A DNA stretch of 64,000 nt from Anarhynchus alexandrinus (Eukaryota; Chordata; Aves; Charadriiformes; Charadriidae): contig VUYV01000395.1 in the NCBI GenBank assembly GCA_008711295.1, positions 491,405 to 555,404 of the forward strand, read 5' to 3'. Below are positions 1 through 10,837 of the stretch, piece by piece. The notes below the pieces were generated by a model that saw only the letters and a program-made list of their open reading frames with translations, ran no database searches and was not told the DNA's origin. Position 1 is the stretch's first letter. Each line of letters starts with the position of its first letter. The translations under genes and the position numbers were made by a program.

Positions 1-1513
1 CCGACGGTGCCCACGCACCCCACGCGTGTCCGCGACCGGCGGGGGGGGGGGTCCCGCAGGCTTCCGCGGGGTTGTTGCGGGAGCGGGGGGGGTGGGGAAC
101 GAAGGGCGGGCAGCGCATCCCCCGCTCCCGGGACCCTCCCGTTCCCCCGGAGGGGCCACCGCATCCCCCCGCAAACACCCCTCCGCCTCCCCGGGGGCGA
201 CCTGCGGGCGCAGGGGAGCCCCACTCGAGACATGCAGCCCCCCCCACACCGTGGCGGGGAGGAAGAGAGGGGGTAGAGGGGAGCAACCTCACCCCCGGGG
301 CCGGTGCTCGGCGCTGCCGGGGTGGTTTGTGGGGTGCCGGTGGGTACCACGGGTCCGGGAGGGCTTCGCCTCTCTCTTTCCCGTGGGTCTCACCCCAAAG
401 ATGGATGAAACCCGCTCTCCTCCCCACGGGAGACAAACCCCACGCCCCGCCACGGGGACGAGAGCAGGGTTTTCTTCCTCCCAACCGCGAAGTTCCTGGG
501 TTTGCCCGTGACCTTGAGGTGGGAATTTGGACTTTGGGAGGGTGAGAGCAGGCAGATAGGATCTCTTCCTCGCCTTTCACCCGCTGGGCTGCTCCGGCAC
601 GTCCCCGCCGGCTTTGCCGTGGGGTCTCTGGTTGATAGATAAACGCCAGGATGCACCGCCGATCTGCTCGCCTGCCTTGATATTTGTATTCCAGAGGTGG
701 TTCCGGCCTGAAACTTCCCAAAGTTTCCCAAAGCACTCCAATAATGTGGTTTTTTTTCCCACTGGGTGCGGGGCAGACGCTGGCGCCCGGTCCTCGAGGG
801 TGATACTACGGTGTGGCTCAGACGTGGGAGACGTCCACCGCGGCCTGTTGCCTTTCCCAACGGTGTGGCACGTGCCGTGCTGGCAAAGGGTAGCCCTAAA
901 ACCCTGCTCCCCACTGGATCTGGGGGGCTCGGGACCACCCATCGCACAGCTGGCCCTCGGGGACCCCCTGAGCCTGGGGGATACTGGACGTGAGGGGACG
1001 GCTACGAGGTGCCAGGGTCCCCCACCATGCCGGGGGGGTGTTAGGAAGGCGATGGCCGCTTGTGCGTGCAAGGTGGGCTCTTCCAGCGCCAGGCGGGTAT
1101 TTTTCCCCGCACGAGTTTTTCCCAGCCCTAGCGGGAAGAACCGGTGCTGTCGAGTATTTGTTTAAGCGCAGGAGAAGAGGGGGTTGCCCGGCTACTGCGC
1201 CCTACAAACCTCTCCCTTCCCCAAGGCTTGCCTTCCAGCCTCGTTCACCCCCCCCAAAAAAAAGAGGGAGAAGGCGCATCCATCCCAGGGAAGGTCCCGA
1301 GGTGGGACAAGCCCCCGCTTCGGCCCCTGCCTCCTCCTTGGGCTGGCGGGGGTCCTGCTGCCTGCTCCCGGTACAGCTCCCCCATCCCTCTCGCATCGCC
1401 CCAAGGAGGGACACCCCCCACCCAGTGCAGGGGAGCTGTGGGCCGGGGGGGCTCCCCACAGAGCAGCTTGGGGGGGGCGGGGGGGAACACAGCAGAACAA
1501 TTCGGAAAGGAGG

Positions 1514-1573
1514 TCACGTCACTCCGGCCGGGCGAGAACGGCATGTAAAAAGCTCGACGGAGGCCTTATTTGG
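1514..1573. promoter_or_regulatory. Candidate regulatory patch with CArG box and CRE-like site
   Basis: CCTTATTTGG at 1564-1573 matches the SRF consensus CC(A/T)6GG exactly. TCACGTCA at 1514-1521 is one base away from a CRE. Both lie within 60 bases inside RBPMS intron 1. Smooth-muscle genes are commonly controlled by SRF/myocardin through CArG boxes, so an intronic enhancer or alternative promoter is possible. This rests on motif match alone. Confidence 0.35.
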
Positions 1574-4500
1574 TAGCGGAGCGGCTCCGGAGAGCCCAGC
1601 TCGTGGCCCTCATCCCCATCCCATGCCAGATCCCTCATCCCGGGGGATTGAGGCGTGGGGAGGGGGACCCCAGGGATGGTTTGTGGGGGGAACGGGGAAG
1701 AGGGAAGGTGGCCGGTGAGTGGATAAGGTTTGGCCCCACGGCCCCTGCGTCGCATCCCCCCCCTCCCTGTGCTCCTGCTTTCCCTTCCTCCTGGAAGCAC
1801 AGGATCCGGAGGGTTTGGGAGCGAGCCCCGGGCGGGACGCGGGTTTGCTCTGTTGCAATCCCCCATCTGCTCCCTTGGCTTCTCCGCTGCCTTTTCCTCC
1901 GCCGCTTCCTCGTTCCAGCTCCGGCAGCTCCGGACTCGCTCTTCCCCGAGGGCTGCTCCTCTCCTCCCGTCCTCCGCCGGACATTTGGCTGCTGGGGGCT
2001 GGGGAAAGGTCTCCCCGGGGCCGGAGGCTGAGCCGGGGTCCTCGATCCCGCATCCCGGGGGCGGAGGAGCCGGCATCCCTCAGCCTCAGCCTTGTTTATG
2101 TCGGGGAGTTTTGTGGGTTGATGGCGTGCGTCCACGCCGCCCGCGAATCTAAACCCAACGGCGGAGGACGCTCCATTAGCGGAGACAGTATTTACGCCAA
2201 GGACTAATCCCGGCGGGGTTGGAATTCACCCCACCACCCCCCTTTGCTGGAGGAGGAGGGAGGAGGGAAGGCGGGGTGGGTGGGGGGGGGAAGCTCTGCT
2301 TGCCCTATTTCACGGCTCGATGGNCCCACCGCCCGTGGGGCTGTTAACCTTTACCGGGGTGGGGGGGGTGGGGGTGGTTTGGGGAGGGGCAGGGGAGGGT
2401 GACTGCACCGGCGGGGTACACGGCATCCTTTGGGGCGCCCGGCATCCCTCGGGGCACCGCTGTCTGATGGGGGTCCGAGGTGGGCAAACACCTCCATGGT
2501 GCCTGCTTACCTTCAGGACCCAAGCCTGGCTTGTGGCTTCATGTGCGGAGGAGGAGGAGGGCTACCGGCGCTCCGCCATGGACCTCTCCATGCTGGGGCC
2601 AACCTTGAGCCGTGGTCTGGAGACCCCAGCCACCTCTTGGCCCAGGTTGTCCCCTCTCATTGTGTGTCCCCAGCCCCGGCCATCCCACCAACGCCCCCGC
2701 CAGACCCTCTCCAGCATCCCTTGGAATTGGCCCCAGACGGGACGTGGTATTTCGGGGACAGCAAGAGGTGATGGTGGGATGCAGAGGTGTGAGGGATGGG
2801 CCAGAAGTAGGACGGAGATGGCTTCCTAGGGAGAGGAGAGCGGCAGAGGCTGGGAGAAGACTTCCTGCAGGGACAATAAAAGCCAGGTGGGGACAAACGA
2901 GGAGCGAGGTGGCGGAGGTGGGATCCAGCGGCCCTGGCAGATGTGGGAGCTGTGGGGCGCAGTGGCAGGAGGACTGTGGAAAGGGGACTTTGTGTGCTCC
3001 TCGTGCGGTCCCATAGCTGTCGTCCCCGCTGAAGGAAATTAAGGTGGTGGTGGTCACCTGTGAGGTCCTGCACCCACAGCCAACGGTTCCCAGAACAAAC
3101 ATCAGCATTTCTGACCTCAAAGAAACCTTTGTTTTCACCCCAAATTGCAACAAGGAGGAGAGATGGAGAGAAATGCTCCACCAAGAAGAAACTCCGGAAG
3201 ACGTCTGTGTGGCAGAACTGAAACAAAACAGCTCAGGCTGTCCTAAACTGGGGGTGTCCGGGCTGCAGGAATCCCACCGCCATGCTCCAGCGCCCTTCGC
3301 TAACCCTTGCTCCGGAGCTGTAGGTCCCCATCCCACCAGCCACTTGGGAGCACGTGTCTCGCCCCATCCACCTCAAAGAAGGGGTCATTTTTTCCCTATG
3401 GAAGAGCATATACCTGCCTGGCGGACGGAGATTTCTCTAAAAAAAGGCTTTTTTTTTAATTTTTTCCCCCTGCCTCCGGGGCAGGATTTTGCCCTGGGAG
3501 CGTCGCTGGTAGAGGATGGAGGCCGAACCCCCGGGAGCTCTCGGCACAGGAAAGCCTGGAGCAGCTCCCCAGCGGGCTGAAGCTCCTCTTCCATTTAAGG
3601 GCAGGAGTAATATTTCCGCCGAAAATCTTTCCCTTGGCAGAAGGATATCCGTCCAGCCCGCTGGGAATTATCCCCGAGGACGCTCCTTTTCGCTGCCGGT
3701 CCCACCTCGTTTTAACACAGCCCAAAACCCTCCCACCTGCTTGTTACCCAGCCCGGCGAAAGGATGCTGTTTACGTAGGACCTACTCAAACATCCCTTTA
3801 GCTGGGTACGCCAGCCCCCCCCCCTTCCCCCAGCACCCTTTTGCGGGGTGGGGGTGGGCAGCACCCATGACCTCGCATCTCCTCCCTCCCTACCCCGACC
3901 CCCAAACGTGGTTTTTGGGGCCGGAAAACCATCTGGGGGATCCTTCGGAGCCCTTCTCCCCTCTCCCGCTCGCCGCTGTATGATTTTTACGGTTTAAAAC
4001 TTGGCCGACCCGCGTTTGAACTTTCAAAGAAAACAAGTCATTACCGAGGAGAAGCCGCGAGGCCGAATTTCGGAGGGTTTTTTCAGGGTCTTTTATCTCT
4101 CCCATCTCTCTGCCATGCGGCGCTGGGGCTGAATGATCTGGCGAGCCCGGCTCGCAGGGGTTTGGATTTCAGGGAGGCGGCAAATTGGCGGCGGGTTCTC
4201 CCCCGGAGCTGTCTCTGACGCCTCTGGTGTTTCACACAGCTCTCCTGGGAGAGGAGAGGCGGGAAGGCAGCGGTGTGCCGGGGAGGACCGGAGGCTCCAG
4301 GGATGATGGAGAGAGCGGGGGACCGCGCAGGGATGCTCAGCCTCCTCGGGAGGCAAACCCAGGCGGGAGGGTGGATGTCTCCCGGATAGCAGCAGCGCTC
4401 GGGCGAACCTGTCCGAAGGGGAATATTTTTTTTTTCCCTAGGAAAGGATAAATTTGCCTTCTTCACATTGAATTTCACGGACAGGAGGGGAGCTTCTCCA

Positions 4501-4921
4501 GATGGATCTCTCCCCAGCCCCTGCTGGGAGAAATTCGGTTGGTGTCTCCTGCAGCATTGAATGCCTTGGGATGCTCCATCTCCCTCCGATCTCAGAAGAC
4601 AGGCAGAACGCTGGCGAGGGTCCCCCAAGGCGCATTGTGGGGGGGCTTCTAGCCCACCATGGATGGTCCCAGTAGAGGGGACAGGCTGCCAGGCTGTGCC
4701 TACCTGCAGCCCTGGCTCAGGAAGGGGTGAGGACATGCCTGCGCTGATCCCATCCAGCGTGGAGCTCTCAGCATCCCTCTGGACAAGGCCCCGAGCATCC
4801 TTTCCTGGCCGGAGCAGGGCTTGCTTTCCAAGAGGAATCAAGCGTGGGATGGTGGGATGGCCGTACTTTCACGGCTGGTTTGTTTTCTGGCAGCCCCCGT
4901 GCACCCAGATGTGGGTACCAG

Positions 4922-4956
4922 CAGCGATGGGTGTCACCAGCGATGGGTGTCACCAG
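4922..4956. repeat. 16-bp tandem repeat, about 2.2 copies
   Basis: CAGCGATGGGTGTCAC occurs twice in direct succession (4922-4937 and 4938-4953), followed by a partial CAG. Confidence 0.9.
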
Positions 4957-6086
4957 GGCTGTTGACACAAGGGCTATATGCAAGCGGCCCCCCACGAGTA
5001 CCTTTTGTTATTTAATAGATATAGGTCAGCCAGAGGTTTTGTTACACAAAGCAGGAATGTTTGCTGCTCCCAGGCCGGGAGATGGGGTAGATAGCTTATC
5101 TGCAAGAGAAAGAAGAAATGTCAGCAGAAGAATGGGCCTGGGCTGGCTGTTGCATGTCTCTGTCCCAGGGAATGGGGCGGGCAGAGTGCCTGGCCAAAAA
5201 AATAAAACACTGAAAAAAAAAACCAACCAACAAACCAACAAGGTTTTCCCCTCCTCCAGCCCAAATCCATCAGCTTGGCACCCGGGATGGGTGACCTTGG
5301 TCTAGCCCCTGCAGACCAGCTCTCACAAGGCTTTCAGGAGCCTGAAAAAATCAGCTACAGCCATCAAATCCTCCAGATGACCTCCCAGTACGATGCTACG
5401 GGAGCAGCAGGAGCGGGGCTGGCTCACAAGCAAGCCCGGAGCCGAGGGGGACGGCAAGGCATGGACCCCACCAAGGTGGGCTCCATCCCCAGGTGCCCCA
5501 GCAAGAGCGGAGCTGGTGGGTGATGGCAGCCAGGGTCTGACCCAGCCACGGGGACACCACAGTGCTGAGACCCAGTGGGGTCTGAGCCTAAATACAGCCC
5601 CGGGGCTGTGGGTGGGGGGGTCCAGGTGGGGCCGGTTGGGGTCATCATCAGCCCCAGGCTCCCACGGGCCCCCCCGCCATAGGTGACCAAAGTGTTTGGA
5701 TGAGATTTTTGGGGGGATGAGGAGAGGGGGACCGGCAGCAGATGTAGCTGTCGGTCTCCTGCCCCTACACCGCTCCCCCCAGTTACGAGTTGGTTGTAAA
5801 GCAAAACCATCCCAGCACGGGTCTTGCCCAGCGGGGGTTCACCCGTCCCCGAGGAGCCCCAGATCCCCCCCTCGGGGGTCGGTGGAAGTGGGGTTTCTGC
5901 GAGCCGCCCCGGCTTTGAGGATGCTGCACCATGGCAAACGTTAGATCCACCCAAAAAGAGTGAAAAAAACCTCAAAACCCTTAAAAGGTGACTTCTATAA
6001 ATCAGGGGCAGGCCGCTTAAAACCAGCCCCCTCCAAACCAGGGCCGTTCCTCCAGGAGGAAGAGTTGGGGTTTGCTTCTCCTGGTC

Positions 6087-6130
6087 CTTAATGAGCTGCT
6101 GCAATTAAACGAAGACAATAGGCATTGTGT
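6087..6130. promoter_or_regulatory. Candidate conserved non-coding element upstream of RBPMS exon 2
   Basis: An AT-rich island in GC-rich intron holds CTTAATGAG and GCAATTAAAC (homeodomain-type cores), then ACAATAG and CATTGTG (opposed SOX-type cores). The density of binding cores suggests an enhancer. This is inference from composition and motif density. Confidence 0.3.
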
Positions 6131-6495
6131 GCAGGGTAAGGGCTCTGCTGGGGATGCCGGGAGCGATCCTGTTTGCCAGACTGGGCTAGGAAGGCACTGG
6201 GATGCTGGCGGCCTTCTCAACTTGGAGAGCACTCGGTGGGGTGAGGACAGCTCTCGGTTACCTTTCTGTGGCGTCTTCACAGCTTGCTCCGCGGTCCCCC
6301 GAAGGATGGGGACGTCCCTCCTAAAAATGCCGCGTCCCCCAAGCGTGGCTTAAGGCTTTTTGGCTGCCCATGAGGTTTCCCTCGGGCCGGAATCGTCCCT
6401 CTGCCATGCCACCACCAAAGGCTGCGGGAGGCGCAGGGCATCCCCAAGTCAGGGATGAGGGAAGGTGCCCAGGAACCTCCTTTCTTCTTTTCCAG

Positions 6496-6573
6496 GTGAG
6501 GACACTCTTCGTCAGCGGGTTGCCTCTGGACATCAAGCCCCGGGAGCTTTACCTGCTCTTCAGGCCTTTTAAG
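6496..6573 (+). CDS. RBPMS: RBPMS exon 2 (RRM start, RNP2)
   Basis: The exon has 26 codons in phase 0, starting [14 protein letters not shown] and ending FRPFK. It is flanked by a pyrimidine-rich tract with CAG and by the donor AAG|GTACTA. It holds the RNP2 strand and the first helix of the RRM. Confidence 0.96.
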
Positions 6574-9500
6574 GTACTAGATTGGGGAGGGGAGAGGCGT
6601 TGGCCCCTGCCCCATCTCCATGGCCCCACCAACCTTGGTGGGATCTAGGAGCCTGCTGTTTCCCCCCCCAAAAAAAGTCTAATTCAGTCATTTTATTCAC
6701 AGAAACAAGTTTCTGCCCCTTTTTCCCCCCACAATAAACCATAGGAATATGGCATCGGGTGCTTTGATTGCACCGGGGTTTTAATTGCACGTTGACTTGC
6801 ACCCCATTTAGCAGCAGAAGAGCGTTGGCTGCAAACCTCTCCAGTCTCTTCACCCTGCTGGACCTGCAGCCCTGACACCCGCTCTTTTCAAACACGAAGG
6901 ATAAATATTATCAATCCCTACAAATAATAAACATTATCCGTCCCTACAAAAACCCAGCGGCGGCGAGTTCCCACTGCCCCCCCTCCCCGTGCCCATCCGA
7001 TGCCCCCCAGCTGTGGGGCTACCAGCTGATGGATGTGTCATGTTTCCCCTCTCCAAGGGGCAGCTGAATTGTGGGGATCTCCACCAACACCCCCCCTTTT
7101 TTTATTCTTTCCTTGCAGGGGTACGAAGGGTCTCTCATCAAACTCACCTCCAAGCAGGTAGGAGCCGCTCGAAACAGGGCGAGCATCCCACGCCATGCTC
7201 CCACCCTCCCCCGGCACTGCCGGTCCCCCGAAACTGGGCGGAAGGGGGGGTGTTCCCCCCTTTGCTCCCCGCCAGCCTGATTGATGGTGCCCTCTCTCCT
7301 TCCTCCGCAGCCCGTGGGCTTCGTCAGCTTCGACAGCCGCTCTGAGGCGGAGGCGGCGAAGAACGCCCTGAACGTGAGTGTGTCCGGCCGCTCGATTTTT
7401 TCGGGATTTCTTCCGCCCCCCTCCTCGTTTCCCCATCCCCGGATACTCTCCGAATTCCTCCATCCCGGGAAGGCGCATCTCCCATGCCCCCACCGCATCC
7501 CCATCCCTCCAGCTGATCCCCATCGGCATCCTCCTTCCCGGGGGGGAGGGCTGCATCCCTCTCACCTTTCCCAGGGCCACCCGGGAGGGCTCCAACCCTC
7601 AGGATTAGAGCCTTAGGTACGAGTCAGCCTTTCCCAGCCTCTCCTGTTACTTCCGCAGGGAAAACCCCAGCTAGAGCTGCAAAAGAAAAAGCAAAATTTC
7701 GCTCTCCTTCAGCAGCTCCCTCCTACCCCTGCAGAGTTCACCTCCTGAAAACAGTCACGGGGAGAACCGCATGGATGGAGCCGGTTCTCCAACTCCTCCC
7801 TGGGTTTTGGTTTGGGTTTGTTTGGTGGTTTGGTTTTTGGTTTGTTTTTTTTTTTTTTCCTTTCCTTGTCTTCATTTTCAATGTAAAACTTGTTTTTTTG
7901 GCTCCGCTAATCCCTCTGGATAAGAGCTCGGCCGCGCGGGATGCCGACTGCCAAATATGGTGCCGATGCTAAAGATGCCGGAGGAATGCGAGCTGCCTCG
8001 GGGCCCGGCAAATTAGCTCATTTCGAGGCTGGAAGTTGGGGAAAAAAAAAAAAAAAAACAAACCCAAACCCTAATTGGGAGTTATTTTTGCTGCGGGGCT
8101 GGCACGCGGCGGTGCTCGCCCACCCGCCGTGCCTCTTTCCCTCCCGCAGGGCATCCGCTTCGACCCCGAAATCCCCCAGACGCTGCGGCTGGAGTTCGCC
8201 AAGGCGAACACCAAGATGGCCAAGAGCAAGCTGGTGGGCACCCCCAACCCCAGCACGCCTCTCCCCACCGCCGTACCTCAGTTCATCGCCCGCGAGCCCT
8301 GTAAGTACCGGTCCTGCCTCNGACCAGGCTGCCCAAGGCCACGTCCAGCCTGGCCTTGAACATCTCCAGGGTTGGGGCCTCAACAACCTCTCGGGGCAAA
8401 ACCTTTTGGGGTGGCAAGCGCCAGGGGTTGCCCCCATCCTCGTTTGCCTCGGGAAAAACGCCTTATCCGGGCAATCCGATGTCACGCAGAGATCCTGGAG
8501 CGGATGTAGCCACACCGGGATGCTGGAGGGACCAGGGATGTCGCAGCGGTGGGGTTGGTGGTGATGGGGAACGCCGGGTCCAGTTGGAAGCGGCAGCGCC
8601 TGCTTGCTGCAAGCGCGGTGGCACGTGCTGGCCGGTGGCCAGGGGTCCCCAAAGGCGGCTGGGAGAAGACCCGGGGGCAGGTGACAGCCAGCTCAAGGGC
8701 GGGAGCAGGGACGAGCCCGCGGTGCTGCTTCACCGCCGCGCCGGGGAGTTTGTGAGTCGCGGCGGAGACCTCGGTGACGTCTTGCCCTGTTTCCGCTACC
8801 GGAAGACGCGTTTTTCTCGTGCGGCCGCCGGTTCCTCGCCTCACTGCTCGTCGGCCGCCGTTAACTCTCCTTCTTCTTTTCTTGCAGACGAGCTCACAGT
8901 GCCTGCACTTTACCCCAGTAGCCCTGAAGTGTGGGGGCCGTACCCTCTGTACCCAGCGGAGTTAGCACCTGCTCTACCTCCTCCTGCTTTCACCTATCCC
9001 GCTTCGCTGCACGCCCAGGTAATTCAGACCCCATCCGCCACCACTGCGCTCACCCACCCCAAATTCCCTGCCCCGTCCCCTCTTCCCCTCGGTGCTCGCC
9101 GCACCACTAACCTCTGCCCGGCTAACAGGCACTGCCGCCCACCCCCGTCCTCCTCCCCCCTTCTCCGCCGACCCCGAGATTTAGGGACGGCACCCAAACC
9201 GAGCTGAGCGCTGGCGGCACCGCCTGCCTCTCCCCCAAACACCTCTCTCTGCCTTCCTACCTTCGCTCTCGCCCGCGCCAGGGGCAGGCGGGGAGGGGGA
9301 GGGATGGGGGATGCCGGGGCTGCTCCGTCCCCATCGTATTCCCGGCACCGAACGACCCGTCTGGCTGCCGGGGCGGCACAAGATTCGGGGGGGTGGGGGG
9401 GTCTCACGAGCCCCCGGCTGCCCCTCGAGCATCGCTNTAACCACCCGACCCCCCCACCCCCCCCTCCTCCCCGGGAGAGGAGCGGGGGAAAAGAAGAGAA

Positions 9501-10830
9501 GAAGCGGAAAACGGAGGTGGTGGAGGATTTCTTCACGGTGCCAACCTTTGGGATGCTTCCCGGGAGTGGCATCGCCGGGGATGCCGGGAAGAGACCCCCC
9601 CCGCCGCCGTGGGGAGGGAACGGGCAGCTGCCGCCCCAGCAGCCGCGGCGGACATCATCCCGGCGTCCGCTCCTTCGCCACGGGCCTGGCGGTGAGCAAG
9701 AGGAAACCAGCGCGCAGAAACAGATTTGCCGGCTAAGCCGCATCCAAAAGGCTTTTTGGCCCTGGCCCGCCGGGACCGAGCCAGGTTATCCGGAGCCACC
9801 GTTGCTGGGAGCTGCTTTGAGGAGGAAGGCGAGGAAAAGGGCTCGGCGTAGGAACCAGCCGCAGCCTTTGGATGAAACGGCGGCTTTTCGGGCCCCGCTG
9901 TTTATAGGAAGAGCGGCGGTAAATATTATTGCAGCCGCGTACTCGCCTTGTCAAATAACGGCGAACAGGCGGCACCTGCGCGGCCCGGGAAGCCGGGGAC
10001 ACAGCCAGTGAAGGGAACGGAGGCGTAAAGAAGGACCCCCGGGAAAACCCCGGCTGAGACCCGACGCCAGACGCCGTTCAAAGAAATATTAATAGAGCCG
10101 GCGCAGCGGCGAGGATGGTGGTGGCACCTTCTCCGTCACCCCTTGGTGCTGCGGTGAAGCAGGCAGCGCTCCTCGGCTGGGGGCCACAGCCTTTCCCCAT
10201 CACCGTCACCATCACTGCCACCATCACTGCCATTGTCACCATCATCGTCCCCATCCCCCCATGTGGCTGCCAGCATTGTGGGTTTGGTGGGTGACGTTGG
10301 AGTGGGGTACCACCACCCACTTGCTCAGCCTCCCCCGCTTGGGTCCCACAGAGAGCGGTGGGACGGGGAACCTCAGGATGGTGGGGCCGACGTGGCGTCA
10401 TCCGACAAAGCACCAAGCGCCCAACGGGCGGGCAGCAAGAGCCCGCCGGCTTTTGGCGTCGGACATTTTCCTCCCGCCGCCCCATCTCACGTGGGCTTTG
10501 CAGGCGTTAGGAGGGGATAAGCCCATCTCCTGCTTGGCGCGACCGTGGTGCTGCTGTCCCGGCTCAGTCCCGCTGCCGGGGGAGCCGTGCTGGGCTCCAA
10601 CCGGTGTTACTGTCCGCACCGGAGCTGGGATGGATGGCTGTACGTTTCGGCCTCCCTCCGCCCTGTGCCTGGGGAAGGCCGGGAAAGGGGAGCCCAGAGG
10701 CAGTCGGCTCTTGCCAGGGTGGGAGGCCACCACCCTTCTTCACCCTGTGCCCCTCTTGTCTTCGCAGATGCGCTGGCTCCCCCCCTCCGAGGCTGGTTCT
10801 CAGGGCTGGAAGTCCCGTCAGTTCTGCTGA
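6496..10830 (+). CDS. RBPMS: RBPMS, RNA-binding protein with multiple splicing (partial, lacks exon 1)
   Basis: Six coding exons join in frame: 6496-6573, 7119-7157, 7311-7373, 8150-8300, 8888-9018, 10768-10830, with GT-AG introns. They give 174 residues ending in a stop. Human RBPMS has 196, so exon 1 (about 22 residues) lies upstream of the window. One RRM fills the first half, with RNP2 LFVSGL, RNP1 GFVSFD and the [13 protein letters not shown] end. A Pro/Tyr-rich linker follows ([19 protein letters not shown]), then the tail WKSRQFC. The family dimerises through the RRM, binds tandem CAC motifs and controls splicing in smooth muscle and heart. The paralogue RBPMS2 is excluded by [20 protein letters not shown] and the ELTVPALYP stretch. 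Its 3' neighbour GTF2E2 is convergent, as in human. Confidence 0.97.
7119..7157 (+). CDS. RBPMS: RBPMS exon 3 (13-codon microexon-like)
   Basis: Thirteen codons ([13 protein letters not shown]) lie between CTTGCAG and the donor GTAGGA. The first three bases GGG could be shifted by alternative AG choice, but this reading gives the conserved protein. Confidence 0.96.
7311..7373 (+). CDS. RBPMS: RBPMS exon 4 (RNP1)
   Basis: Twenty-one codons carry [20 protein letters not shown], which includes RNP1. The acceptor is TCCGCAG and the donor AAC|GTGAGT. The phase is 0 on both sides. Confidence 0.96.
7800..7860 (+). repeat. T/G low-complexity tract
   Basis: A GGTTT-type degenerate run passes into a T homopolymer in RBPMS intron 4. 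The same style of A/C or T/G tract recurs at 5210-5240, 13855-13920, 23838-23912 and 57325-57380. Confidence 0.85.
8150..8300 (+). CDS. RBPMS: RBPMS exon 5 (RRM end, linker)
   Basis: This 151-base exon completes the RRM ([20 protein letters not shown]) and starts the linker ([12 protein letters not shown], then FIAREP). It ends with the first base of a Tyr codon before GTAAGT. An N in the assembly lies 21 bases downstream in the intron. Confidence 0.96.
8322..8404 (-). mobile_element. CR1 LINE 3' fragment
   Basis: The stretch GACCAGGCTGCCCAAGG, then GGCCTTGAACATCTCCAGGG and CAACAACCTCTCGGGGCAA, is the reverse complement of the conserved 3' part of avian CR1. It begins directly after the N at 8321, so its left part may be lost in an assembly gap. 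It lies in RBPMS intron 5. Confidence 0.8.
8888..9018 (+). CDS. RBPMS: RBPMS exon 6 (Pro/Tyr-rich C-terminal region)
   Basis: The exon begins with the last two bases of the Tyr codon and encodes [19 protein letters not shown] through YPASLHAQ. It ends at CAG|GTAATT in phase 0. Failure to splice here would read through to a stop at 9205-9207. Confidence 0.96.
9019..10767 (+). other. RBPMS: RBPMS intron 6
   Basis: This GC-rich intron holds an N at 9437 and a CAT/CAC repeat at 10197-10256. The reading frame of exon 6 stays open until 9207, so intron retention would add a 62-residue Pro/Arg-rich tail. No alternative C-terminal exon like those of mammalian RBPMS isoforms was recognised. Confidence 0.7.
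10197..10256. repeat. CCATCACYG-type degenerate microsatellite
   Basis: The stretch is built of repeated CATCAC, GTCACC and ATCATCG units with substitutions. Confidence 0.85.
10768..10830 (+). CDS. RBPMS: RBPMS last coding exon
   Basis: Twenty codons ([20 protein letters not shown]) are followed by TGA. The acceptor is CTTCGCAG. Seven bases after the stop, GG|GTGAGT looks like a donor, so the exon probably ends at 10837 and the 3'UTR continues in a further exon. Confidence 0.95.
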   Translation: MRWLPPSEAGSQGWKSRQFC

Positions 10831-10837
10831 ATGCCGG

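Larger units (their letters stand above)
1..6495 (+). other. RBPMS: RBPMS intron 1, 3' part (GC-rich)
   Basis: No exon of a known protein is recognisable here. The stretch is very GC-rich with many G or C runs, so long open frames appear on both strands by chance. It contains an N at 2324, a CArG box at 1564-1573, a CRE-like site at 1514-1521, a 16-bp tandem repeat at 4922-4956 and a homeodomain/SOX-site-rich patch at 6087-6130. RBPMS exon 1 was looked for and not found, so it must be upstream. Confidence 0.8.

Noticed and set aside
2539..3336. Open frame of 265 codons on the - strand, and similar long frames at 4083-4841 (-), 5424-6104 (-), 990-1718 (+), 9024-9743 (-)
   Set aside because: They lie in GC-rich DNA with few stop codons, overlap other frames on both strands, consist of low-complexity Pro/Gly/Arg/Ser sequence and match no protein family I know.
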